IMG/VR virus record: IMGVR_UViG_3300013094_000128
Span: 1-38,704 of that record
DNA length: 38,704 nucleotides
Direction: 5' to 3' (one strand)
From: a virus
This document shows positions 31,715-38,364 of the stretch, piece after piece. Each line of letters opens with the position of its first letter. Positions within the stretch are counted from its first letter, which is position 1. Position numbers and translations under genes: made by a program. Under the pieces are notes generated by a model. That model was not told the origin of the DNA, did not search any database, and was given only the letters and a program-made list of their open reading frames with translations.

Positions 31715-32083
31715 ATGATGGATACACCAAAACTGACACCGGAAGCTAAGCGCCTGCGGATAGTATATGAAGAATGTAAAGCAGCCGGCCTGGTTAGAAA
31801 TTCCTCTGAGTTTGCCGAAGTGTTAGGAATTGATCAGGGCAGTTATTCAAAAATGAGTAATGGCATTTATCCGGTTAATTTTTTAGTGGTAAAAAATATA
31901 TGCTATAAACTTGGGTACTCCCCTGCTTGGTTTATTAATGGAGAGGGTCGTCGCAAAACAGACAAGGAAGACGTAAAGCTAGTCACCGAAGTATCAATGC
32001 TCCGATCGGAAATTGATATTATTAAAAATCTGTATTTAAAATTACAGGCTCGTATGGCTGGTTACGAAAAAGAATCAATTTAA
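31715..32083 (+). CDS. XRE-like HTH regulator with a coiled-coil tail
   Basis: About 122 residues from the ATG at 31715; an in-frame start at 31682 would overlap the repressor gene by 22 bases. HTH around residues 27-55 (SSEFAEVLGIDQGSYSKMSN, then YPVNFLVVKNICYKLGY) with SPAWFINGEG, a common continuation in Bacteroidota phage regulators, and a C-terminal coiled coil (LRSEIDIIKNLYLKLQARM). It is co-transcribed with the repressor. Possibly a second lysogeny regulator or an int/excision regulator. Confidence 0.75.
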   Translation: MMDTPKLTPEAKRLRIVYEECKAAGLVRNSSEFAEVLGIDQGSYSKMSNGIYPVNFLVVKNICYKLGYSPAWFINGEGRRKTDKEDVKLVTEVSMLRSEIDIIKNLYLKLQARMAGYEKESI

Positions 32084-32120
32084 AAAACCACAAAAACTAC
32101 ACGAACATTTTTATAAAAAA

Positions 32121-33548
32121 ATGCCTATAATTGCAACGCAAAATAGAAGCATAAACGCGATTGTTGATGATATTTTGTGCCTGAATTCGAGTTCGAGTCT
32201 CTCTTCGGGCACCATCACAGATGTACTGGAAGGCGTTTTTTCGCCTTCCACAAACATTTCACAAACATTTTCGAATACTGCAGCTGCTTTGAATTACCGA
32301 CCTTGTAAGCTTTATATGGGTTGCTCCAAAAAAGCAAACAAACCTGATCTTTCCCGGCAATGGTTTGTTTATTATTCTTACCGAAATCCGAACACAGGTA
32401 AGATGGAGCGCCAGCCGCCGATCTACCGAGACATCAATACTTTTGACACAATTGCTGAGCGCAAAGAATATGGCAAAGCACTAATCAATATATACAACGA
32501 ATTATTACGTGCAGGCCTTTCGCCTTTTGAAGAGTTTGTTAGTAAAGAAAACGGGTACCTAAATAAAAACATTATCAGCTGCTCTGAGCTGTACCTTTCG
32601 GAAAAAAAGAAATCACTGGCGCCAAAATCCTTTGCATCATACAAACAGCATGTAGATTGGTTTATTGACTGGATCAAAGAAAATCGATTATCCCATTTAA
32701 ACATCGATCAAATTAAACGGCACCAGGTAATGCAATTTTTATCTGATTACCGTGAAAAATCTGAAACAGCAGCTGCTGCAGCGCGGCCTTCCGAAAAACG
32801 CAAGCCTGCCAGCAACCGTCAAATCAATAATATCAAAGACAACATCATCACTTTCTTCAATTATTTCAAAACCAATTTTGAAGACGAGATAACCAAAAAC
32901 CCGGCAAAAGGAATTAAGGATTTACCCCATTTAACCCGTGGCAATAAGGCATATACCGATGCTCAAATAAAATTATTAAAGCAGCTGATGTTGGACCATA
33001 ACCCCAGGATCTTAGCATTCTGTGAAATGGTTTATGAAAGCTGCACCCGGCCACACGAAGAAACACGGTTTTTAAAAATTGCCGATTTGGATTTTGATCA
33101 GAACAGAATTCACATCCGGCCAGAGCTTTCAAAAGAAGGCAGAAGCGAATGGATCCCCATGAGCTCAGTATATATGGCTCGCCTTAAAGAATATGTAAAA
33201 GGGTATCCGGATGATCATTATCTTTTCAGCGTCGATCGTCATCTGGGAGCTAATAAATTTAACCGAATAAAACCCGGGCCACTTGTTCCCGGACCAACGC
33301 CGATTGCAGAATGGACGCTGCGCGAATGGTATAAAGCAATAAAGAAAATGGCAGGCCTCGACGAGACCTGGACCATATATAGTTGGAAACATTCTTATTG
33401 TGTCCGGGCATACCTGGATACTAAAGACGTTTATTTTATTCAAATTAAATGCCGGCATACTGATCTTTCAGTTACTTGCAAGTACCTGCGTAATCTGGGG
33501 CTATTTGTTGATTTAAATATGATCGCCGACAATGTTCGAAGTATTTAA
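32121..33548 (+). CDS. int: tyrosine recombinase (phage integrase)
   Basis: 475 residues. SAM-like core-binding domain around 150-255 and catalytic domain with R310 (ESCTRPHEE), H424 (YSWKHSYCVRA), H446 (CRHTDLSV) and nucleophile Y455 (CKYLRNLG), the set seen in Bacteroidota integrases. Conserved sequence begins near residue 60 (PCKLYMG); the first 55 residues look unlike protein (Ser-rich NSSSSLSSG) because they cross the tRNA-like attP core. The start in the free phage is ATG 32121 with an A-rich leader; in the prophage a later start (TTG 32289 or ATG 32316) may be used. Confidence 0.9.
   Translation: MPIIATQNRSINAIVDDILCLNSSSSLSSGTITDVLEGVFSPSTNISQTFSNTAAALNYRPCKLYMGCSKKANKPDLSRQWFVYYSYRNPNTGKMERQPPIYRDINTFDTIAERKEYGKALINIYNELLRAGLSPFEEFVSKENGYLNKNIISCSELYLSEKKKSLAPKSFASYKQHVDWFIDWIKENRLSHLNIDQIKRHQVMQFLSDYREKSETAAAAARPSEKRKPASNRQINNIKDNIITFFNYFKTNFEDEITKNPAKGIKDLPHLTRGNKAYTDAQIKLLKQLMLDHNPRILAFCEMVYESCTRPHEETRFLKIADLDFDQNRIHIRPELSKEGRSEWIPMSSVYMARLKEYVKGYPDDHYLFSVDRHLGANKFNRIKPGPLVPGPTPIAEWTLREWYKAIKKMAGLDETWTIYSWKHSYCVRAYLDTKDVYFIQIKCRHTDLSVTCKYLRNLGLFVDLNMIADNVRSI
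32189..32214 (+). other. probable attP core resembling the 3' end of a tRNA gene
   Basis: Reading right from 32189: GAG (T-stem end), T-loop TTCGAGT, T-stem CTCTC, acceptor strand TTCGGGC, discriminator A, then CCA. All lengths are exactly those of a tRNA 3' end (loop 7, stem 5, acceptor 7). The 5' half of a tRNA is absent and the two outer T-stem pairs are broken, as expected where phage sequence replaces tRNA sequence. Integration at the matching host tRNA would restore the tRNA with int directly downstream, a common arrangement. Confidence 0.7.
32228..32249 (+). other. perfect hairpin next to attP
   Basis: GGAAGGCG, six T, CGCCTTCC: an 8-bp perfect stem starting 14 bases after the tRNA-like CCA and inside the int reading frame. 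After integration it would sit just behind the restored tRNA, where it could end or trim the tRNA transcript or shield int from read-through. No T-run follows it. Confidence 0.5.
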
Positions 33549-33550
33549 AA

Positions 33551-33595
33551 AATCTATTGTAATTCTACAATTTTCATGTAACAGTTAAGTAACTC
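33551..33595. repeat. 45-bp direct repeat, copy 1
   Basis: The first of two 45-base direct repeats (38 of 45 identical) lying in the gap between int and the RadC-like gene. It contains the palindrome TTGTA-ATTC-TACAA and ends GTTAAGTAACTC. The palindrome plus TTTT may also act as a weak terminator for int. Confidence 0.7.
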
Positions 33596-33681
33596 ACTCT
33601 CCATCTTGTGGATTATAAACTGCCTTATTCCACTCAAAACAGCTTTTCTAGAATAAATATTGTGTAACTCTTGTGTATTAT

Positions 33682-33726
33682 AATCTATTGTAGAACTACA
33701 ATTTTTATGTATCGATTAAGTAACTC
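33682..33726. repeat. 45-bp direct repeat, copy 2
   Basis: The second copy, offset by 131 bases from the first. Seven differences: 12-14 (the palindrome loop), 25, 31, 33, 34. It keeps the palindrome TTGTA-GAAC-TACAA and the end ATTAAGTAACTC. It ends 3 bases before the RadC-like gene's stop. The 86 bases between copies contain a further TGTAACTC fragment but no gene. Candidate recombinase arm sites, regulator sites or terminators. Confidence 0.7.
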
Positions 33727-33729
33727 TTT

Positions 33730-34161
33730 TTAGATTTTTATTCCGTTATCAACGAAGCTGAAATAGCCGGTATTAGTAACGATTAAATGATCCGCAAATT
33801 CAATATCCATCAAATCGCAGGCTTCCTTAAATTTCTTAGTTTTAAGAATATCTAGTTCGCTCGGTTTCAATAACCCCGAAGGATGACTATGGGCAATTAT
33901 TACTTTGTATGCCATGCAGCATAATGCACAAGCCAGGCATAGCTTAATATGAAGAGACACTTCACGCTGGGTCCCGGTATTGATATCATAATACCCTATT
34001 ACCTGATTGTTGCCATTTAAGAAGAGCACATAAGCTTTTTCGACAATTCTTATTGTCGAGGTGTCCCAGATGGACATAAACTCTCGGTAAGCTTGGGAAG
34101 AATTGGTAATGGGCGGTGAAAACAATACCTCTTCATAGATTATTTTCAATCTTGAACTCAT
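33730..34161 (-). CDS. radC: RadC-like JAB/MPN domain protein
   Basis: 143 residues, the short form carried by Bacteroidota mobile elements. The JAB metal motif is seen as IIAHSHPSGLLKPSELD (HxHPSG, then acidic residue), preceded by VLFLNGNNQVIGYYDINTGT and CCMAYKVI. The usual N-terminal helix-hairpin-helix of bacterial RadC is missing. The function of RadC in DNA repair is doubtful; mobile-element copies may be anti-defence or deubiquitinase-like peptidases. It has its own candidate promoter upstream. Confidence 0.85.
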   Translation of the reverse strand: MSSRLKIIYEEVLFSPPITNSSQAYREFMSIWDTSTIRIVEKAYVLFLNGNNQVIGYYDINTGTQREVSLHIKLCLACALCCMAYKVIIAHSHPSGLLKPSELDILKTKKFKEACDLMDIEFADHLIVTNTGYFSFVDNGIKI

Positions 34162-34307
34162 GTTAATTGTGGTTTAGTTTAGTGAACCAGCAAAATACGA
34201 ATCGGTATATTTTCAAATCAACCCGTTAAAACACGGTATTTTTTGGGTCAAAAAACGGGTTGATTATTACCAGTATTTACCATTGGTAATTGATGGTAAA
34301 TAAAAAA
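34162..34307 (-). promoter_or_regulatory. radC upstream region with nested inverted repeats
   Basis: On the minus strand TTTG (34214-34217), 16 bases, TATTTTG (34191-34197) is a near-consensus Bacteroidota promoter for the RadC-like gene. Abutting it is a perfect 12-bp inverted repeat AATCAACCCGTT / AACGGGTTGATT (34216-34227, 34254-34265), and further out TTTACCAT, 9 bases, ATGGTAAA (around 34276-34300). These could be operator sites. No gene is seen in this stretch. Confidence 0.4.
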
Positions 34308-34332
34308 GCAGGGTAACATCGCGTTACCCTGC
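34308..34332 (-). terminator. intrinsic terminator of the lysis/nuclease operon
   Basis: A perfect 10-bp stem GCAGGGTAAC / GTTACCCTGC with a 5-base loop, followed on the minus strand by six T. It lies 28 bases past the last small gene (stop at 34361) and should end leftward late transcription before radC. Confidence 0.85.
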
Positions 34333-34360
34333 CTCACATTCAAAAACTGATCTATAAAAA

Positions 34361-34462
34361 TTAACGGTAATTTTTCCTACCTCTAAAATAAAAAAACCAC
34401 AGCAAGATCTCAGCTACCAAAAAGCAAGCAAGTGCAATTTTATCTGAGACTTCCAGATGCAT
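34361..34462 (-). CDS. 33-residue membrane peptide
   Basis: Its ATG overlaps the stop of the upstream nuclease gene (TAATG), a classic coupling signal. The peptide has a short charged start (MHLEVSDK), one membrane helix (IALACFLVAEILLWFFYF) and a basic end (RGRKNYR). It is the last gene of the operon before the terminator. It could be a lysis-related or immunity peptide; size and topology alone do not tell. Confidence 0.6.
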   Translation of the reverse strand: MHLEVSDKIALACFLVAEILLWFFYFRGRKNYR

Positions 34463-35280
34463 TAGTTGGTCGCTGGAAGCACTTTTGTTGGGTTAAATCC
34501 CAGACGCTGAATAAGCGTGGCTACGGGAATTTCATAGTTTTTATAACCGGTCGATGCTGATATATTATTTGGAAACCAATAAGCATGCATCTGGCCACCA
34601 TATGACAATAAATTCCAGTACACATCTGCATAAACACGGCTAATACCTTTGTCAGTCAAAATAGTTGGCGCTTTACCAATATCAACCCAACCGCCTTTCC
34701 AATAATCAACTTTTTGAAAAGTTGGGCCCGAATATTTGACTTTCGCAGCATCTGAAGATTTACTACCAACGAGCGCCCTGGTTAAAGCTTCTACCTCTCC
34801 TTCGGTGCCGGCGTTTTGCCCTTGGTTTTCCAGTCCCTCATTTACCACATACGTGCAGCTGATCACTGCTCCTTCTACCGTATAAGCACAAAGGATATAA
34901 GCGTCATAATGCCCTTTTGCATATTTTGCCGTTGAACTTTTAATCCCTTTATTGATATCGTTATAGTAGGTACCTAAATCGGGCTGGCCCGGGTATGGAT
35001 GCCATACGCCATATTTGGTCCTATCTACCTTTGCTGCAATTACACCTTGTTCTTTAGCGGGTGTAAAATTACCGTAGGTTACCCGGGAGTAACCAAGTTT
35101 ATTATCGGTAATAGTGCTGTAATAAGGATTTACTTCAATTGTGCAGCCGGTGCAAAATGCTGAAGGCTTTTCCGGATACTTAGAAAAAAACGCTGCCGAT
35201 ATTTGGGCAGTATTTTGCGCGATCGCAGCCTGGCATCCTGCCAGAAGAATCATGAATAATATTAACAATCGATTTTTCAT
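34462..35280 (-). CDS. secreted DNA/RNA non-specific endonuclease-like (His-Me) protein, lipoprotein signal
   Basis: 272 residues. N-terminal signal LLILFMILLAGCQAAIAQ with a lipobox LAGC (Cys16), so it should be exported and perhaps lipidated. The middle resembles the NUC1/Serratia-type beta-beta-alpha-metal nucleases: GYSRVTYGNF, then KYAKGHYDAY (catalytic His H124 in place of the DRGH motif) and NEGLENQGQNAGTEGEVEAL (metal Asn N152 and a Glu). The match is by pattern and imperfect, so moderate confidence. It lies 12 bases after a PLD-fold nuclease gene. Confidence 0.55.
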   Translation of the reverse strand: MKNRLLILFMILLAGCQAAIAQNTAQISAAFFSKYPEKPSAFCTGCTIEVNPYYSTITDNKLGYSRVTYGNFTPAKEQGVIAAKVDRTKYGVWHPYPGQPDLGTYYNDINKGIKSSTAKYAKGHYDAYILCAYTVEGAVISCTYVVNEGLENQGQNAGTEGEVEALTRALVGSKSSDAAKVKYSGPTFQKVDYWKGGWVDIGKAPTILTDKGISRVYADVYWNLLSYGGQMHAYWFPNNISASTGYKNYEIPVATLIQRLGFNPTKVLPATN

Positions 35281-35292
35281 TTTACTATAAAT

Positions 35293-35973
35293 TTAAGATT
35301 TTGCCATTGAATTTTGACTTTGCTTTAAAGCAACCAAATGTTCAGCGACGAGCTCTGCCGTAAAGCGCTGAATTGTATCAGAATCTGTAAATATTGATTG
35401 CGTATTATTTTGAGCTTTATAACCAACGCCACCAGGCTGCCCGTTTCCGGTTACTACAAAAATGCCTTCCCCGCTGGCGCTCCAGTTTGTTGATCCTTCG
35501 CCACCTACTTTGCCGTCAATTACAAATCCCTTGGTATGGCTGATCTGATGCGTGGCCGATTGACCAACAACAAAATGAGTGTTGAAGGCTTCCAGGTTTT
35601 TTTCCTGATTAGCTTTTAACAGCGCTGCTTCCGTTGGTCCGCCGGCCTGACTTTTATCAAGTGTGATCAGCATAGTAATATTGGGGTCCATGGCCTTAGC
35701 CATTAAAATATCGTTTAACTCCGGATCATCATATCCGAACATATTTAAGTAGATCGAAGTTGTTGCCCGGGATAATACGTGCTTTAAGATTTCGTGAACA
35801 TTGTCCCGCCCAACGTAGAAAAGGTGGAAATCGGCCGATGCTGTATTGCTAAATGCACCTTCTTTGGTGTATGGTTCCAGGTCGGTTAATGTAAACTTTT
35901 GTAAGTTTTGTTTGGGATCTGCTGCGATCTTTATCCAGTCTTGTCCCGTTGCGATTTGTGCTTGGTTTGACAT
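35293..35973 (-). CDS. phospholipase D-fold (HKD) nuclease-like protein
   Basis: 226 residues with one complete HKD motif: HTK (H146, K148), D153, then GSTN (G160, S161, N163). A single HKD points to a dimeric Nuc/bfil-type nuclease or related phosphodiesterase rather than a two-motif phospholipase. There is no signal peptide. Position: between the lysis cassette and the secreted nuclease, in one late operon. It may degrade host or competitor DNA or act on lipid; unknown. Confidence 0.8.
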   Translation of the reverse strand: MSNQAQIATGQDWIKIAADPKQNLQKFTLTDLEPYTKEGAFSNTASADFHLFYVGRDNVHEILKHVLSRATTSIYLNMFGYDDPELNDILMAKAMDPNITMLITLDKSQAGGPTEAALLKANQEKNLEAFNTHFVVGQSATHQISHTKGFVIDGKVGGEGSTNWSASGEGIFVVTGNGQPGGVGYKAQNNTQSIFTDSDTIQRFTAELVAEHLVALKQSQNSMAKS

Positions 35974-36014
35974 TTAATTGGGGGTATTAAATACTTTTCC
36001 GTTAATAATTTTTT

Positions 36015-36107
36015 TTAATATGAGTGATATAGGCTGTACGGCCAGCCTGCCGATAACCGCAATAACGCCTGAGCCTCCAGATGGTCCAAATCTTGTTCAT
36101 GGTTCAT
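36015..36107 (-). CDS. 30-residue peptide, possible gene
   Basis: A short frame (MNHEQDLDHLEAQALLRLSA, ending WPYSLYHSY) whose ATG shares ATGA with the preceding 29-residue membrane peptide. Only the coupling supports it. A plus-strand frame of 43 codons covers the same place, so it may not be real. Confidence 0.3.
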   Translation of the reverse strand: MNHEQDLDHLEAQALLRLSAGWPYSLYHSY

Positions 36108-36193
36108 TTGCGTCGCTTGGTTTTATTGTCTGCCCAGGCGGCAAATAAGCCGATTATCAGCAGTCCTAAACCAATGTTAAACCAGCCCTCCAT
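36104..36193 (-). CDS. 29-residue membrane peptide
   Basis: A short frame: MEGWFNIGLGLLIIGLFAAW then ADNKTKRRK. One clear membrane helix with a basic cytoplasmic-type tail. It sits in the 314-base gap between the spanin-like gene and the PLD gene. The rest of the gap (36194-36287 and 35974-36014) shows no gene or strong hairpin. Possibly a small lysis regulator. Confidence 0.5.
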   Translation of the reverse strand: MEGWFNIGLGLLIIGLFAAWADNKTKRRK

Positions 36194-36287
36194 GAAACAA
36201 AGTATTTTAAAATAAAGGCCATAGCGTACTTGTTCCGTATGCAGCCAAACGCTACAAGTCGGTTTTTTCCAAACAGTGGCCTTTAGA

Positions 36288-36956
36288 TCATAGTTTCTTA
36301 ATTATTGCGCCGGCGGTATCTGCTACAGCGCCGCCGTTAAAAGCTTTGTAAATCTTCCATATTATCGAACCGGTAATCACCACCAGGCAAATAATCGCAA
36401 TCAAGCGCCAAGCGTCCATTGACTTCTGTTTGTCATAATACTGGGCCTTTACGGTAGTTACGCTGTCATGCTGAACTTTATATTTATCCTGCCAAACAGC
36501 TACTGCTGCGTTATCTATTCTATAAATAGGCTGTTTAACGGTATCAGGCTTGCATGGTTTATAAGCTGATTTCAGGGTTTCAATTGTGCTTTTTAATTGA
36601 GCTATGGTATTACTCAAATCGGTATTTTGAGGAGACGCCGGTAAGTCGACTGCAGCATGCCTTGTATCAAGCAAAAAGCTTAGGTTTTTAACAAGCAATT
36701 CAAGGCTATCAATTTTTGCAGTATAATCAACATTCAGGGCCGGCGTAAATATAATTTTACCAACACTATCTTTTACTGGAAACTGTTCGAGGCAATCCTT
36801 TGCAAGTTCATTGGGATACTCATAATTATACAGATGCTGTCGAGCGATATTCCTTTTCTGGATATAAGACGCGCAGCCTGCAAGCATCAGGTAACAGATC
36901 ATCACGAAAGCAATAAGCAGGGTGATGGAGGTGATCTTTACAAAAGGATTTCTCAT
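36288..36956 (-). CDS. spanin-like lipoprotein with C-terminal membrane helix
   Basis: 222 residues from the ATG at 36956, 5 bases after the previous stop; a longer frame beginning at 37040 lies inside that gene and is rejected. N-terminal signal with lipobox LAGC (Cys about 28), a periplasmic coiled-coil region (KIDSLELLVKNLSFLLD, then TIAQLKSTIETLKS), and a C-terminal membrane helix (AWRLIAIICLVVITGSIIW). A lipid anchor at one end and a membrane helix at the other is the layout of unimolecular spanins such as T1 gp11, which join the inner and outer membranes at lysis. The assignment is from architecture and position. Confidence 0.65.
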   Translation of the reverse strand: MRNPFVKITSITLLIAFVMICYLMLAGCASYIQKRNIARQHLYNYEYPNELAKDCLEQFPVKDSVGKIIFTPALNVDYTAKIDSLELLVKNLSFLLDTRHAAVDLPASPQNTDLSNTIAQLKSTIETLKSAYKPCKPDTVKQPIYRIDNAAVAVWQDKYKVQHDSVTTVKAQYYDKQKSMDAWRLIAIICLVVITGSIIWKIYKAFNGGAVADTAGAIIKKL

Positions 36957-36961
36957 AATAT

Positions 36962-37303
36962 TTATTTTTTTGAATGCAGCCCTAAAAAAGTTTCCACCAA
37001 ATCGTAAATGACTGCTATGATTGCAACTGCTGCGTACCAAAAATCCCTTTTGACTTTTTTTTTACCAGCCTCTTCAACTTCTTGGCTTATTAATTTGTTG
37101 TGGGTTTCTGCTTTCCACTGTTCAACTTTTTCAAGCCTTTTTACAATGCCTTCGGTATAAATACTTCCTTCCAAACCGACTTTCATTTCATTGACAGTAG
37201 AATGAACCTCAGATATTTTTGTGCCCTGTTCGGTAAGCGTTTGATTTTGCCCGGCTAGTATTTCCAGGATTTCTTGAATTTTGTCTTTTTCGGGTGTTGT
37301 CAT
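36962..37303 (-). CDS. XhlA-like/holin-associated membrane protein
   Basis: 113 residues: an N-terminal amphipathic coiled coil (MTTPEKDKIQEILEILAG, then ISEVHSTVNEMKVGLEG), a helix (IVKRLEKVEQWKAETHNKLI), a Lys-rich hinge and one C-terminal membrane helix (FWYAAVAIIAVIYDLVETFL). This is the layout of XhlA/hemolysin-type lysis proteins. It lies between the endolysin and the spanin-like gene. Confidence 0.65.
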   Translation of the reverse strand: MTTPEKDKIQEILEILAGQNQTLTEQGTKISEVHSTVNEMKVGLEGSIYTEGIVKRLEKVEQWKAETHNKLISQEVEEAGKKKVKRDFWYAAVAIIAVIYDLVETFLGLHSKK

Positions 37304-37313
37304 GGCGATAAGG

Positions 37314-37889
37314 TCATGCAGGTTTTTTATAGGTTAATAAACGCCCCATCCAGCTTGATTTCCAAATGGCTTTTTTTGGTTGTTTAGCAATAATTTCCGC
37401 ATACTCAGCAGCGCGCTGTGAGTTTACATTATTAAATAATGCTTCCGGATCCAGTGAATTGGTAACAGATATAGTATTTGGTCCAATATTACCGTCAACC
37501 GTTAATGGAGTATGAGCGCCGCATGAGTTACAAGCGCGTTGCAAAAAACGGGCGGCCAGGCCTTCCCCTTCGTTGACTGAGCAGTCATAAAGATTGTTGC
37601 TGAGCTGCTGATTATTTACTTTGTCCAGGCTGATCACATCCCAGTAATTGGTTTTGTAAAACTGAAGCTTATTTTTTTGCAGAGCTTCGTCTGCGGCAAA
37701 GATTTTATTTAACTGCGATACGGATGCCCCGGGATTTGCTTTTTTATGGGCATCGATAATTTCCCAGCCGTCCCAATGAGGGTTTTCCCCACGATCGATA
37801 CCGTCGAAAGTTTCATTTTCATTAACTCCCGGGTTATAACCGCCCTCCGTGCGGGCGGTTATACCGAAAGCGATTTTAAAATCCGCCAT
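37314..37889 (-). CDS. endolysin, glycoside hydrolase family 108
   Basis: 191 residues. N-terminal TEGGYNP carries the GH108 catalytic Glu in EGGY (E15); NETFDGIDRGENPHWDGW is the family's second hallmark, followed by the helical body (FYKTNYWDVISLDKVNN). The C-terminal part (RFLQRACN, LTVDGNIGPNT) is a PG_binding_3 domain. It cleaves host peptidoglycan (muramidase). No signal peptide, so it depends on the holin. A strong hairpin lies in codons 9-18. Confidence 0.92.
   Translation of the reverse strand: MADFKIAFGITARTEGGYNPGVNENETFDGIDRGENPHWDGWEIIDAHKKANPGASVSQLNKIFAADEALQKNKLQFYKTNYWDVISLDKVNNQQLSNNLYDCSVNEGEGLAARFLQRACNSCGAHTPLTVDGNIGPNTISVTNSLDPEALFNNVNSQRAAEYAEIIAKQPKKAIWKSSWMGRLLTYKKPA
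37835..37863 (-). other. 11-bp stem hairpin inside the endolysin start region
   Basis: The arms TATAACCGCCC and GGGCGGTTATA (37835-37845 and 37853-37863) pair perfectly around a 7-base loop. It lies about 27-55 bases after the endolysin ATG. It may slow translation or protect the message; equally it may follow from the EGGY codons. Confidence 0.6.
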
Positions 37890-37895
37890 GGCCGT

Positions 37896-38276
37896 TTATT
37901 TTGAAGCTGATGGAGAAGCCGAACCAGGTGCAGGCGATGCAGGTGCTGCTGTAGCAGCTGGCGCTGTATTTGCTGCAATGGTATTTAACGTTTGTTTTAC
38001 ATCATTTAGCAAAACATTGGTAGGATGCGAAGCGCTTTCAAGGCCAACAATTGTATTTGCAAAACCTAAACCTTGCTGTACTGCGGGTGCTTCAAGCGCT
38101 GTTTTAATTGGGGCATCCTGTGCCAGGTAGCCAATCAATATTAAGCCAATTGCAAATAAACTCTGTAAAACTGTTTTACCGGTAAACTGTCCGGAAGTGT
38201 AGGCTGAAAGAATCGCATCGATTAATACCGGTGCACCTGTAAGTAGGCCTGCGATAGTTGTTTTCCAATTTGTCAT
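37896..38276 (-). CDS. holin candidate
   Basis: 126 residues. It begins NWKTTIAGLLTGAPVLIDAI with a first hydrophobic helix, then a second (VLQSLFAIGLILIGYLA), an amphipathic part, and an Ala/Pro/Ser-rich low-complexity tail (APAATAAPASPAPGSASPSA). Two membrane helices directly upstream of an endolysin (6 bases) is the usual place of a holin. The sequence family is not certain. Confidence 0.65.
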   Translation of the reverse strand: MTNWKTTIAGLLTGAPVLIDAILSAYTSGQFTGKTVLQSLFAIGLILIGYLAQDAPIKTALEAPAVQQGLGFANTIVGLESASHPTNVLLNDVKQTLNTIAANTAPAATAAPASPAPGSASPSASK

Positions 38277-38364
38277 GATCGTATTTTTTGTTTTGATTTT
38301 GTGAAATAAAGTTAAAAAAGAAATTATGTAATTTATGCTATATAGAATAATTTAATAGCGCGCA

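Noticed and set aside
32183-32193. Match of GAATTCGAGTT in int to the DGR template (a possible fourth variable repeat)
   Set aside because: The identity is only 11 bases and stops at once on both sides; the rest of the template, including the G/C tract, is absent.
32118-32214. A complete tRNA gene ending at 32214
   Set aside because: Only the T-arm to CCA part fits. Upstream there is no anticodon arm, D-arm or 5' acceptor strand GCCCGAA at the right distance, and two T-stem pairs fail. It is best read as an att core.
36020-36151. Plus-strand reading frame of 43 codons between the spanin-like and PLD genes
   Set aside because: It runs against all neighbours, has no promoter or coupling, and its composition (Pro/Gly-rich) is not protein-like. 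The minus-strand membrane peptide explains part of the stretch better.
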